Source of the DNA: Acidobacteriota bacterium
GTDB lineage: Bacteria > Acidobacteriota > Terriglobia > Terriglobales > Acidobacteriaceae
Reading direction: 5' to 3'
Assembly: GCA_021781255.1 (NCBI GenBank)
Contig: JAJXXG010000633.1
Span: forward strand, 1-7,029
DNA: 7,029 nucleotides
In this document: positions 1 to 5,528 of the stretch, in pieces
How positions within the stretch are numbered: position 1 is the first letter of the stretch
How the letters are laid out: every line of letters begins with the position of its first letter
Notes under the pieces: generated by a model
The model's input: only the letters and a program-made list of their open reading frames with translations
Told to the model about the DNA's origin: nothing
Database searches by the model: none
Translations under genes and position numbers: made by a program

Positions 1-977
1 TCAATCGTGACGCCTGCGGCAAAATCAGACGACATCATCGAAGTGCCGGCCCCGTTCTGCATGACCATGGTGAGCGAGGTAGGCGGCTGACCCGTCACCG
101 CGGTAATGATTCCCCCGCCCATGGTCCCGCCGGAGCCCATCATTGACTGTACTTTGGTTGCAAGCATCGACCCGTCCGCCTGCATCGTGGCGTCCACGAT
201 TACCAGCATGCCGCTCGACATCATGCTCATGCTGGTGCCGTCGAACACGGTGGAGGAGTTGGTTGCAAAGGTAAAGTTCTGTGCCGCCTGCATCGAGGTC
301 ATGACGAAGGAATTGCCCGATGCGCTCGAAACCATGCCCATCATCTGCTGAATGCCGCCATCGGAGGGATCGAGAGCGTTCCCCGAGCCCTGCATCCCGG
401 AGCTGACGTGAAAGACGGGATTCATGCTGAGGCTGCCGCCGGAACCAGCGGTCACGGAACTCGCCAGATCGAGATCGAAGCCCATCGCCATCGGCGCGGA
501 CCCGACTGTAATCGGACTGCTGAAGGTCACATTTGCCGTCATCGGTCCGGCGATCGTCGCCTGAACCAAAGTTGGGTGCATATACATCACGGTCGCGGAA
601 CCGATCGTGATGGAAGCACCTGTGTAAGTGCCTTGAGGCGCTGACACCATTGCCAGCGGCTGCATCGTGCCCATCAGGTGCATCATTTCCATCGGCGTCG
701 AGGAAGACACGACGGTGACCGATCCATTGCTTCCGGTCAGAGACATTGAGGTGATGTTCATCGAGAACGCAAGCATCCAGTCGGCGGGCGAATCGCCCAC
801 ATTCACCTGGACAGGCGTCTTTGCAGTGGAAATCGGATTCGATCCTGTCCCTGTGCTCCCTCCGCCGCATGCCGTCAACACGGATGCGAGAAAGAGGGCG
901 AGGCAGGCGATTGCTGCGGCGGTGGTTAATCTGTACTGGGCAGTATTATGCGTAGAGGATGGCTGGTGGTGATTCAT
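1..977 (-). CDS. Met-rich DUF4382/DUF5666-like lipoprotein, 3' end outside window
   Basis: The frame is open for 325 codons from ATG 977 to the window start, so the C-terminus is missing. Residues 1-16 are polar, 17-36 hydrophobic, followed by lipobox LTAC with the lipidated Cys at 37 and a Gly/Ser/Thr linker. From about residue 50 the VNVGDSPADWMLAFSMNITS stretch resembles the start of the DUF4382 fold (a beta-sandwich of unknown function). The part from about residue 235, with FDGTSMSM and LVIVDATMQADGSMLATKVQ, resembles DUF5666. An AGGAG ribosome site lies 7 nt before the ATG. By my count about 35 of 325 residues are Met, often in MM or MxM pairs, which might bind copper or silver or might simply be compositional. 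It is expected to be anchored in the outer membrane facing the periplasm. A 281-bp structured gap separates it from the upstream gene, so it probably has its own promoter. Function is unknown; the family names are from memory. Confidence 0.85.
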   Translation of the reverse strand, partial: MNHHQPSSTHNTAQYRLTTAAAIACLALFLASVLTACGGGSTGTGSNPISTAKTPVQVNVGDSPADWMLAFSMNITSMSLTGSNGSVTVVSSSTPMEMMHLMGTMQPLAMVSAPQGTYTGASITIGSATVMYMHPTLVQATIAGPMTANVTFSSPITVGSAPMAMGFDLDLASSVTAGSGGSLSMNPVFHVSSGMQGSGNALDPSDGGIQQMMGMVSSASGNSFVMTSMQAAQNFTFATNSSTVFDGTSMSMMSSGMLVIVDATMQADGSMLATKVQSMMGSGGTMGGGIITAVTGQPPTSLTMVMQNGAGTSMMSSDFAAGVTI

Positions 978-984
978 TTTTGTT

Positions 985-989
985 CTCCT
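985..989 (-). promoter_or_regulatory. Ribosome binding site of the lipoprotein gene
   Basis: AGGAG on the minus strand ends 7 nt before ATG 977. It fixes this start and selects the lipobox-bearing frame over the overlapping shadow frame that starts near 870. Confidence 0.7.
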
Positions 990-1097
990 GAGGAAGAAAC
1001 AGCACGTGGTTGCGGAGCGCTCGCTGTCGTACCACTCAACAGCACCTTGTCATGCCTTCTTGTGCTTTTCATTGAACAATGCCGTTTCTCGGTTGCA

Positions 1098-1113
1098 TGT
1101 GACTCAAATCACT
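1098..1113. promoter_or_regulatory. Crp/Fnr-family-like operator TGTGA-N6-TCACT
   Basis: TGTGA-CTCAAA-TCACT is a dyad one base off the enteric Crp consensus TGTGA-N6-TCACA. It lies 121 nt upstream of the lipoprotein ATG and downstream of the strong inverted repeats, where an activator site for that gene would be expected. I could not place a convincing -10 box behind it. A Crp/Fnr-type site would fit a gene linked to respiration or redox state, but one 16-bp match in one intergenic region is weak evidence. Confidence 0.3.
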
Positions 1114-1124
1114 TGTCGAGCACG

Positions 1125-1192
1125 ACTCCCGGCTCTCGCCGGATGAGTCAACGAGAGAGATGGAGGCGCATCTCTCATCTCCAGCCGGGAGT
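1125..1192 (-). repeat. Nested inverted repeats forming a long stem with an inner hairpin
   Basis: The outer arms ACTCCCGGCT (1125-1134) and AGCCGGGAGT (1183-1192) are perfect 10-bp complements. Inside, GAGAGATG (1155-1162) and CATCTCTC (1169-1176) form a perfect 8-bp stem with a 6-nt loop. GATGAG (1142-1147) can alternatively pair with CTCATC (1174-1179), so two mutually exclusive folds exist. The element lies downstream of the kinase-like gene and about 150 nt upstream of the lipoprotein start. It could be a leader RNA, an attenuator, a 3' stability element or a DNA-level dyad. I do not recognise a known riboswitch consensus, and neither strand has a T-tract after the stem. Confidence 0.6.
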
Positions 1193-1195
1193 ACA

Positions 1196-1232
1196 GCCTT
1201 CGTCCGGATTCAAACGCTTCCGGACGAATGGC
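1196..1232 (-). terminator. Strong hairpin after the kinase-like gene, without a U-tract
   Basis: TTCGTCCGGA (1199-1208) and TCCGGACGAA (1219-1228) are perfect 10-bp complements around a 10-nt loop. GCC (1196-1198) with GGC (1230-1232) extends the stem by 3 bp past a one-base bulge. The hairpin begins 26 nt after the stop codon of the kinase-like gene, the usual place for a terminator or mRNA 3' stabiliser. The sequence that follows on the minus strand (GCTGTACTCCC) lacks the T-run of a standard intrinsic terminator, so U-independent termination or a pause/stability role is more likely. Confidence 0.45.
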
Positions 1233-1258
1233 CGCGTTGCAGGTTTGGGGCAGAGGCA

Positions 1259-2641
1259 TCAGCGCGCAACCTCCCGCACGGAGCGCAGCAGCAGATTCCC
1301 GGTCGCGCCATCCAGAAACCCGGTGGCAACGACGCTTTGTCCAGCCATTGCCTCGCCCTCCCGCTGGTCCGCCAGCGTGAAGATACGGGATCTCGTGCTA
1401 AGCACATATTTGGCTCCGCGAGTTCTGACGCAGGCGCGCACGCAGTCGGCCGCCGGCAGTGCTTCGTGGTGGGAGAAGCCGCAAGTTGAGTCTGTAATCA
1501 CTCCCTGGAGGTTCAAAAGACCGCTGTTTGCAGGGTGCAGCCCGCGCCCTGAAAACCAGAACCCGGCGAGGGCAACAACCGCCAGCCCTCCGAGTCCTGC
1601 AAAGGCCCGGGCCTGGCGAGGCGCGAGGGGAAGCCTGAAAGATCCGCGCCTCCAGAAACGAATTGCACTGGAAGCCTGAGCGCCACCAACCACCTGAATC
1701 TGGCTGAGATCCATGCTTTGCTGCGGCAAGAGGGGAAGAAGCACATGCTTGACGAGTTCGAGCTCATTGCTGTCTTTCATCCGTCCGCGCAGGATGGCGT
1801 TATCGTTCTGAACCTCAACATCAAGATCCAGATGAGCGGTCTCGGGACAGGTAGCAAGTCTGGCCCTGATCGAGGTCGCAAGAACGAAGTCCCGGACAGA
1901 AGTTGAATTGTCTGCACCAGAACTGCGAATCATCTCGCAAGTCGCCGCCAACGCCGCGTCGAGACCCATCTCGAACGAATTTACCGCGAGGTCGTATCCA
2001 AGAGGTAACCCCAACCTGCTGTTGAAGAGGTACATACACCAGCGGCGGCGTGCCCGGTGGTGTTCATTGAGAAATACTTTGGCCTCTGCGCCATGGAGCT
2101 TCAAGTCTTCTTCGACAGCGGCCCTTCGGTGCTGGTAGGGCGTAACGACGGCAATTCTGCGGACCTCACCTGCTTCCAGGTCCAGAAGGTCAGCCGCGAT
2201 ACCATGACAAACTACCCTCCCATCCTTGATAAGCTCGCCGAGTGCTGCCTGAAGAAGCAGAATCTGTGCTCGCCGCTCACGCTCGCGCAGGCGGCGCCCT
2301 TCAAGCGCCGCCTGCAACTGCATTCGGTTGCCACCGCGAGCCACCGCCCGCCCGATCAGCACTGCGGAGTCTATGCATTGCCATCCGAGCCTGGCGGCAA
2401 GAGATCTGGCAAACTCTTCTCCGCCACAAAACGGCTCTGCGGAAACGGCAACGATGCGCACCGGCGGTTCTCTTCTCACGAGCGAGTTGCCTACCTCCTC
2501 CTTGCCAGTTACGCCGATACATCGGCGCTTCGCTCTGGCCGCTCGACGAATCGCCGGCCGGGCTCTCCATTTTTCCATTTCCTGCTCATTCCACCAGTTT
2601 GCTGGAAAGAATGATGACTGAACATGCTTCGCAGGCTTCAT
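1259..2641 (-). CDS. Cytidylate-kinase-like / BON / transmembrane / DUF5818-like fusion protein
   Basis: This 460-aa protein has four parts. Residues 1-61 are basic and Trp/Arg-rich. Residues 62-240 resemble cytidylate-kinase-like proteins (Cytidylate_kin2): a first strand RIVAVSAE, a GGEEFARSLAARLGW helix, and a family-typical tail (RRRWCMYLFNSRLG, YDLAVNSFEMGLDAA). The usual SREFGSGG loop reads SAEPFCGG, so phosphate binding may be lost. Residues 249-319 look like a BON domain. After a basic patch, residues 346-363 form one membrane helix; positive-inside topology puts the C-terminus in the periplasm. Residues 377-459 repeat the domain of the secreted protein at 5529-5885, including DSxCGxxH and CxxxC. 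The start at 2641 is chosen for its AAGGGGG site 6 nt away; an in-frame ATG at 2716 lacks a good site. A transmembrane sensor or regulator is inferred. No relative with this full architecture is known to me. Confidence 0.85.
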   Translation of the reverse strand: MKPAKHVQSSFFPANWWNEQEMEKWRARPAIRRAARAKRRCIGVTGKEEVGNSLVRREPPVRIVAVSAEPFCGGEEFARSLAARLGWQCIDSAVLIGRAVARGGNRMQLQAALEGRRLRERERRAQILLLQAALGELIKDGRVVCHGIAADLLDLEAGEVRRIAVVTPYQHRRAAVEEDLKLHGAEAKVFLNEHHRARRRWCMYLFNSRLGLPLGYDLAVNSFEMGLDAALAATCEMIRSSGADNSTSVRDFVLATSIRARLATCPETAHLDLDVEVQNDNAILRGRMKDSNELELVKHVLLPLLPQQSMDLSQIQVVGGAQASSAIRFWRRGSFRLPLAPRQARAFAGLGGLAVVALAGFWFSGRGLHPANSGLLNLQGVITDSTCGFSHHEALPAADCVRACVRTRGAKYVLSTRSRIFTLADQREGEAMAGQSVVATGFLDGATGNLLLRSVREVAR

Positions 2642-2831
2642 CGAGGTCCCCCTTTGGATAACCGAATTTTCGCGTGGCGCAGCCGTACACCTTCTGTAGA
2701 GCAAATGCCGTGCCATTCGAACGATGAGGTAAGGTTAGATAAACGGCGCAATCCCAGAAGAAGTGTCGTGTGTCTCTGCCGCATTTCAGGCATGATGTGG
2801 CGCATATGAGGCACTCGTGAACCTCCCCCAA
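2586..2831 (-). CDS. Possible Cys-rich 81-aa ORF (CX2C-X3-CX2C), doubtful
   Basis: Starting at TTG 2831 the product is 81 aa. Its N-terminus carries CLIC-ATS-CLKC, a knuckle-like CX2C-X3-CX2C pattern, followed by FFWDC and, near the end, CEAC. This frame is the continuation of the diheme cytochrome frame beyond its stop at 2901, and it stays open to 2586, overlapping the first 56 bases of the kinase-like gene. The TTG start has no clear ribosome site. The closely spaced Cys pairs look like a zinc or iron-sulphur knuckle, but I recognise no family, and the overlap with a better-supported gene argues against it. Confidence 0.2.
   Translation of the reverse strand: MGEVHECLICATSCLKCGRDTRHFFWDCAVYLTLPHRSNGTAFALQKVYGCATRKFGYPKGDLDEACEACSVIILSSKLVE
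2638..2814 (-). CDS. Possible 58-aa leader ORF overlapping the kinase-like start
   Basis: A GTG at 2814 is preceded by GGGGGAGG with 7-nt spacing. The frame runs 58 codons and ends in a TGA that overlaps the next ATG as ATGA, a layout typical of translational coupling. Against it, the product is Arg/His-rich, has no recognisable motif, and looks like noncoding sequence read in a GC-rich genome. It competes with the Cys-rich frame at 2586-2831; at most one is likely to be translated. It might serve as a leader that delivers ribosomes to the kinase-like gene, whatever its amino-acid sequence. Confidence 0.2.
   Translation of the reverse strand: MPHMRHIMPEMRQRHTTLLLGLRRLSNLTSSFEWHGICSTEGVRLRHAKIRLSKGGPR
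2648..2654 (-). promoter_or_regulatory. Ribosome binding site selecting the start at 2641
   Basis: AAGGGGG on the minus strand lies 6 nt before ATG 2641. The in-frame ATG 75 nt further upstream (2716) is preceded by CATCGTTCGA, with no purine-rich site, so the 460-residue product is preferred over the 485-residue one. Confidence 0.6.
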
Positions 2832-2834
2832 TCG

Positions 2835-2862
2835 AGGAGAGCCGAACGCTTTCGGCCCTCCT
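2835..2862 (-). terminator. Intercistronic hairpin after the diheme cytochrome gene
   Basis: AGGAGAGCCGAA (2835-2846) and TTCGGCCCTCCT (2851-2862) form a 12-bp stem around a 4-nt loop. The single non-Watson-Crick position is an A-C mismatch in plus-strand RNA but a G-U pair in minus-strand RNA, so the fold is intact only in the transcript of the genes present here. It starts 38 nt after the cytochrome stop. CGATTGGGGGAGG follows instead of a U-tract, so partial termination or mRNA-end protection is more likely than full termination. Confidence 0.45.
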
Positions 2863-2900
2863 TCAGCAGGGCAGCGGTTGTGTTGACGGCTTTCGTCGCT

Positions 2901-3503
2901 TCACCGGCTCTTCAGGGTGACCAGATAAGAGACCATGCTGTCTATTTCCGCTTCGGAAGCCGTCGTGGCAGGCATGGCGCCTCCAGCGGCCGGAGACCGG
3001 ATCTGCTTCTTCAACTCGCTGGCCGTCCTCCGGCTGCCAATCCCGTCCAGCGGAAAACTGCTGTTCCCCGCACCGGCAATCGAGTGACAGGCTGAGCAAC
3101 TGAGTTTATCGAACAGATCCCTGCCCGAAGGCACACCATCCGAGCCACCCGCGCCATTTTGTTCGCCGGGTTTATGCGTATCGTAGTAAGCCAGAAACTT
3201 TACGATTTCGCCGGCTTCGCGGTCATTGATGCGCGAGCTGGCCATATCCTGCATACGGCGCACTTCCTGTGTCCAGCCCACCTCGGAACGCGACACATTC
3301 AGGCTCAGAGACAGCGCATGGCATTCTGAGCATTTGCCGGCGAACACCCGGAAGCCATGCTGGATGCCGGGAGGATAGGTACTGACGTTGACGGTTGATT
3401 CCGCTGCGCCATGATGCCGGGGCGGAGCTGCCTGCGCGACAAAGACCGACACAACAGCCAATGCCGCAAGAGCTGAACTCGATAGAAACCAATTTTGCTT
3501 CAT
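2901..3503 (-). CDS. Secreted diheme cytochrome c
   Basis: The 200-aa precursor starts at ATG 3503, 22 bp after the barrel gene's stop, with a GAGGAA site nearby; an in-frame ATG at 3554 would overlap the barrel gene and bury the signal peptide. Residues 1-26 form a signal peptide ending near AQAA. Haem site 1 is CSECH (58-62), in a domain with GWTQEVRRM and EIVKFLAYY, resembling haem-binding domains of quinohaemoprotein amine dehydrogenase type; Met84 or Met87 may be the distal ligand. A Gly-rich linker leads to a class-I-like domain with GRDLFDKLSCSACH (CSACH at 136-140) and probable Met ligand in AMPATTAS (Met177), ending in SYLVTLK. It is a periplasmic electron carrier, probably co-transcribed and working with the haem-bearing barrel. 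The redox partner and substrate are unknown. Confidence 0.92.
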   Translation of the reverse strand: MKQNWFLSSSALAALAVVSVFVAQAAPPRHHGAAESTVNVSTYPPGIQHGFRVFAGKCSECHALSLSLNVSRSEVGWTQEVRRMQDMASSRINDREAGEIVKFLAYYDTHKPGEQNGAGGSDGVPSGRDLFDKLSCSACHSIAGAGNSSFPLDGIGSRRTASELKKQIRSPAAGGAMPATTASEAEIDSMVSYLVTLKSR

Positions 3504-3525
3504 TGCCGATTCCTCGTCTCTGCCG

Positions 3526-4830
3526 TTAGAAGTTGAACTGAATATCCGCCTCATAGGTTCGATTGGCGCTGGAAGTGAACGCTACCGGGTCGATGCCGTG
3601 GAAGTTTCCAACGGCCAGACGCCCCACAATATTTCCTTCAGGAGTGAATGCTTTCTCCAGACCCGTCTGCCACTGCTCCAGATTGGTGGGGTGAATGCCG
3701 CTTGTCACATCCTGACGCAGCCGGTCGTATCGTCCCGCCAACGCAAAGCCACGCTGCACGTAGTAATCGATCTCGGCAAAGTATCCGTTGGAAAGATAGC
3801 TGCCGGGAGCGCCGGTGACGGGATCCTCCCAATCGTCGTTGCCGTGCAGATAGCCGCCGAGGACGTCGACTTTGTCCCTGCCGATCATGTAGTTGGCGAA
3901 CACCCCTTCGCGCCGGATGCGCCCGTAATAAGTGAATTGGTTGGCGAGGCCGGAGTTCTGAATCTGGTTCTTCTGGCCCTGATAGGTGACGAAACTGACG
4001 CCGCTTTCCGGCGCATACCACCAGTCGGCATCGAGCCAAACGTCTTTGCTGTTCTTGGTGGAGTCGCTGGTGAGAATTTCGCTGCCGTCAGCGTGATCGC
4101 CGTTCGTCACTTTGACGTTGACCCCGAAGATGTCCCGATATTTCGACAAAGCCCGCGTGTAACCGGCTTCGGCGGCGACCGGCGACTGGTCGAGCACAAA
4201 GTTGGTTGGCCCCCGGTTCTCGAAAATCAGCGGTGCAGCCGGAAGCAGGCTGTATACCTCCGCGGCGCGAGTTCCTTCAGTCACCTGAAGATGCTCCCGT
4301 CCCACGGTCGCATACCAACTGCTTTTCGCATTGCCGCCGACATACCCAATGTGGGCGTTGGGCATATTCGGATTGGTCTGCCCATTGGTGACGATGTCAA
4401 ATTCGGAGTAGTAGAAGAACTGGGTGTTCGGGATCCAGCCTCCAAAATACGCGTTCCACGAACCAACCTGGATGGCTGAAGTGGATGTCGGGGCCTGTCC
4501 CTGAGCCGTCGACCGTTGCGCGGAAAAGTTGAAATCGGAAACTGCCATGGAAGCGTTATTGGTGAGCCTCCATTCGGGCTCTTTCCGCACCAGATCGATA
4601 ATCCGCTCGATCTCACTGTTGGGATCGAGGGACGGGGGAAGATTGTGTCCCAGCCGCTGGAACATATAACCCTGCTCGTTAAGCACCGGTGGAATGGTAT
4701 GGCAGGCATAGCACTTCAAGTGATATCTCCGCGCGTACTGCGGCACGGCGAGAGCGTTACGCGGAGCAGCGGTCAGGAGCAGCCACACGACTGCCCCGAA
4801 AGCGATGCCAAGATGCCTTCTGAATCTCAT
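3526..4830 (-). CDS. Outer-membrane beta-barrel protein with N-terminal CXXCH haem motif
   Basis: The 434-aa protein starts at ATG 4830 with AAGGA 7 nt upstream. Residues 1-28 are a signal peptide with a probable cut after NALA. The mature N-terminus carries a single haem-attachment motif CYACH (40-44) followed by PPVLNEQGYMFQRLG, a PxLNxxGxxF signature I associate with haem-bearing barrels of unknown function. From about residue 90 the sequence alternates polar and hydrophobic residues with many Tyr, Trp, Gly and Asn, as in porin strands, and it ends in Phe (ADIQFNF), the usual C-terminal signal for outer-membrane assembly. It probably forms a porin with a periplasm-facing haem and passes electrons to or from the diheme cytochrome encoded 22 bp downstream. 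Transport substrate and direction of electron flow cannot be read from the sequence. Confidence 0.88.
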   Translation of the reverse strand: MRFRRHLGIAFGAVVWLLLTAAPRNALAVPQYARRYHLKCYACHTIPPVLNEQGYMFQRLGHNLPPSLDPNSEIERIIDLVRKEPEWRLTNNASMAVSDFNFSAQRSTAQGQAPTSTSAIQVGSWNAYFGGWIPNTQFFYYSEFDIVTNGQTNPNMPNAHIGYVGGNAKSSWYATVGREHLQVTEGTRAAEVYSLLPAAPLIFENRGPTNFVLDQSPVAAEAGYTRALSKYRDIFGVNVKVTNGDHADGSEILTSDSTKNSKDVWLDADWWYAPESGVSFVTYQGQKNQIQNSGLANQFTYYGRIRREGVFANYMIGRDKVDVLGGYLHGNDDWEDPVTGAPGSYLSNGYFAEIDYYVQRGFALAGRYDRLRQDVTSGIHPTNLEQWQTGLEKAFTPEGNIVGRLAVGNFHGIDPVAFTSSANRTYEADIQFNF

Positions 4831-4943
4831 AACCTGATCCTTTTCTGTCCGAACGTGGTCTACCGAACGCCGGCCGCTGCGTCCACGGGCAAAAGCCGGT
4901 CAACGCCAACGGCGACTTTCGTTTCTTATCTGGAACTGGCAGA

Positions 4944-4971
4944 GAAAGCCCGCGGAGCCGCTTCGGCTTTC
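4944..4971. repeat. Inverted repeat between the Cys-rich gene and the barrel gene
   Basis: GAAAGCC (4944-4950) and GGCTTTC (4965-4971) are perfect complements, and the 14 bases between them hold a smaller GCG/CGC pairing. The hairpin begins 66 nt after the Cys-rich gene's stop at 5038, so partial termination is possible, although no U-tract follows on the minus strand. The rest of the 207-bp gap (4831-5037) shows no clear promoter; a TTGACC hexamer has no recognisable -10 partner. Confidence 0.35.
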
Positions 4972-5037
4972 CCGCACGCCAGATGCGGGATCAGCACGGT
5001 TCCGTGTGGCCCCGGGGATGCTGTTGTGGACAGAAAC

Positions 5038-5439
5038 TCAGATGAGGAAGGTACAGAGAACGGCCTGCAGCCGTCGGGTACAGTTTCGGCCGGGCAGAGG
5101 CGAACCGCTCGTCGCGACCCGGAAAAACGGAAGGATTGCTTCGACCGGGATCGTATGCCCAATTGCCGGGTCCAGCGAGTTCTGTGGCCCGTTAAGGAGA
5201 ATGGCCAAAGTGATGGGGCGCGGAGAAGGAGTACAGCAGGCAGTGCGGGCAAGGGCTCTGCTGGAGCTGCTGCCCGCCGGGGTTGTCATTGTCCGGAACA
5301 TCATCGGGCAATGGGGGCCGCAGCAAGCCATGGATTGCGCAGGCTGACCGCAGGGAGTCGCGGGCAGCGCGGGCAGCGCGGGTGCAATGGCAATGATCGC
5401 GATCACCAGGCTGGCAACGGATTTGACAAAATACCTCAT
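5038..5439 (-). CDS. Secreted Cys/Met-rich small protein
   Basis: The 133-aa product starts at ATG 5439; GCAGG lies 5 nt upstream and GAGGA slightly further. Residues 1-27 form a clear signal peptide (MRYFVKSVASLVIAIIAIAP and on), whose tail includes a PALPALPAT repeat encoded by a 9-bp tandem repeat. The mature protein opens with a Cys/Met/His cluster: Cys30, Cys39-Cys40, GPHCPMM with Cys44, then Cys68-Cys69, and later Cys120 and Cys129. The rest is Pro/Ser/Arg-rich with little predicted structure. I recognise no family. The CC...HCPMM cluster looks like a soft-metal ligand set, which would fit copper or another thiophilic metal in the periplasm, but this is inference. The signal peptide and same-strand context support a real gene; the low-complexity C-terminal half is the reason for caution. 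Confidence 0.65.
   Translation of the reverse strand: MRYFVKSVASLVIAIIAIAPALPALPATPCGQPAQSMACCGPHCPMMFRTMTTPAGSSSSRALARTACCTPSPRPITLAILLNGPQNSLDPAIGHTIPVEAILPFFRVATSGSPLPGRNCTRRLQAVLCTFLI
5361..5384. repeat. 9-bp tandem repeat inside a signal peptide
   Basis: CGGGCAGCG occurs twice in tandem (5361-5369, 5370-5378) and a third, partial copy follows. In the minus-strand gene it encodes PALPALPA at the signal-peptide end. It probably reflects slippage and could vary in copy number without breaking the frame. Confidence 0.6.
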
Positions 5440-5528
5440 ATTAACCTGCCATCCTCTTCGAGACGCTCATCCATGGTCAGTGACAGCAATCACAGGTAGA
5501 TTGACGTGTGATCATCTGACGCGCTGCC

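Larger units (their letters stand above)
978..1258. other. 281-bp intergenic region rich in dyad symmetry
   Basis: No convincing ORF lies here on either strand. From the kinase-like stop towards the lipoprotein it holds a 13-bp-stem hairpin (1196-1232), a nested inverted repeat (1125-1192), a Crp/Fnr-like dyad (1098-1113), a GAGCGCTC palindrome (1015-1022) and the AGGAG site. TTGTTC near 1072-1077 on the minus strand could be a weak -35, but I see no clear -10. This is the best place in the window for a regulated promoter or a leader RNA. Confidence 0.5.

Noticed and set aside
25..870. 281-codon minus-strand ORF overlapping the lipoprotein
   Set aside because: It is a shifted frame of the lipoprotein gene. 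Its product is Arg/His/Asp-rich with no domain, while the other frame has signal peptide, lipobox and ribosome site.
948..1679. 243-codon plus-strand ORF
   Set aside because: It crosses the structured intergenic region and lies antisense to the kinase-like gene; the product is low-complexity and Arg/Ser/Pro-rich with no recognisable motif.
2057..2614. 185-codon plus-strand ORF
   Set aside because: It is antisense to the kinase-like domain, has no domain or signal, and lies opposite a well-supported frame.
3598..4479. 293-codon plus-strand ORF
   Set aside because: It mirrors the beta-barrel gene on the other strand. Long antisense ORFs are expected in GC-rich genes, and the barrel frame has signal peptide, haem motif and C-terminal Phe.
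4516..5499. 327-codon plus-strand ORF
   Set aside because: It spans the barrel N-terminus, an intergenic gap and the Cys-rich gene in antisense; its composition is Arg/Gly/Ser-rich without any motif.
5489..5512. ATCACA-N12-TGTGAT inverted repeat as a Crp-type operator
   Set aside because: The half-site spacing of 12 does not fit Crp/Fnr sites, which have 6 (or 4 for Fnr cores), and the arms are only 6 bp.
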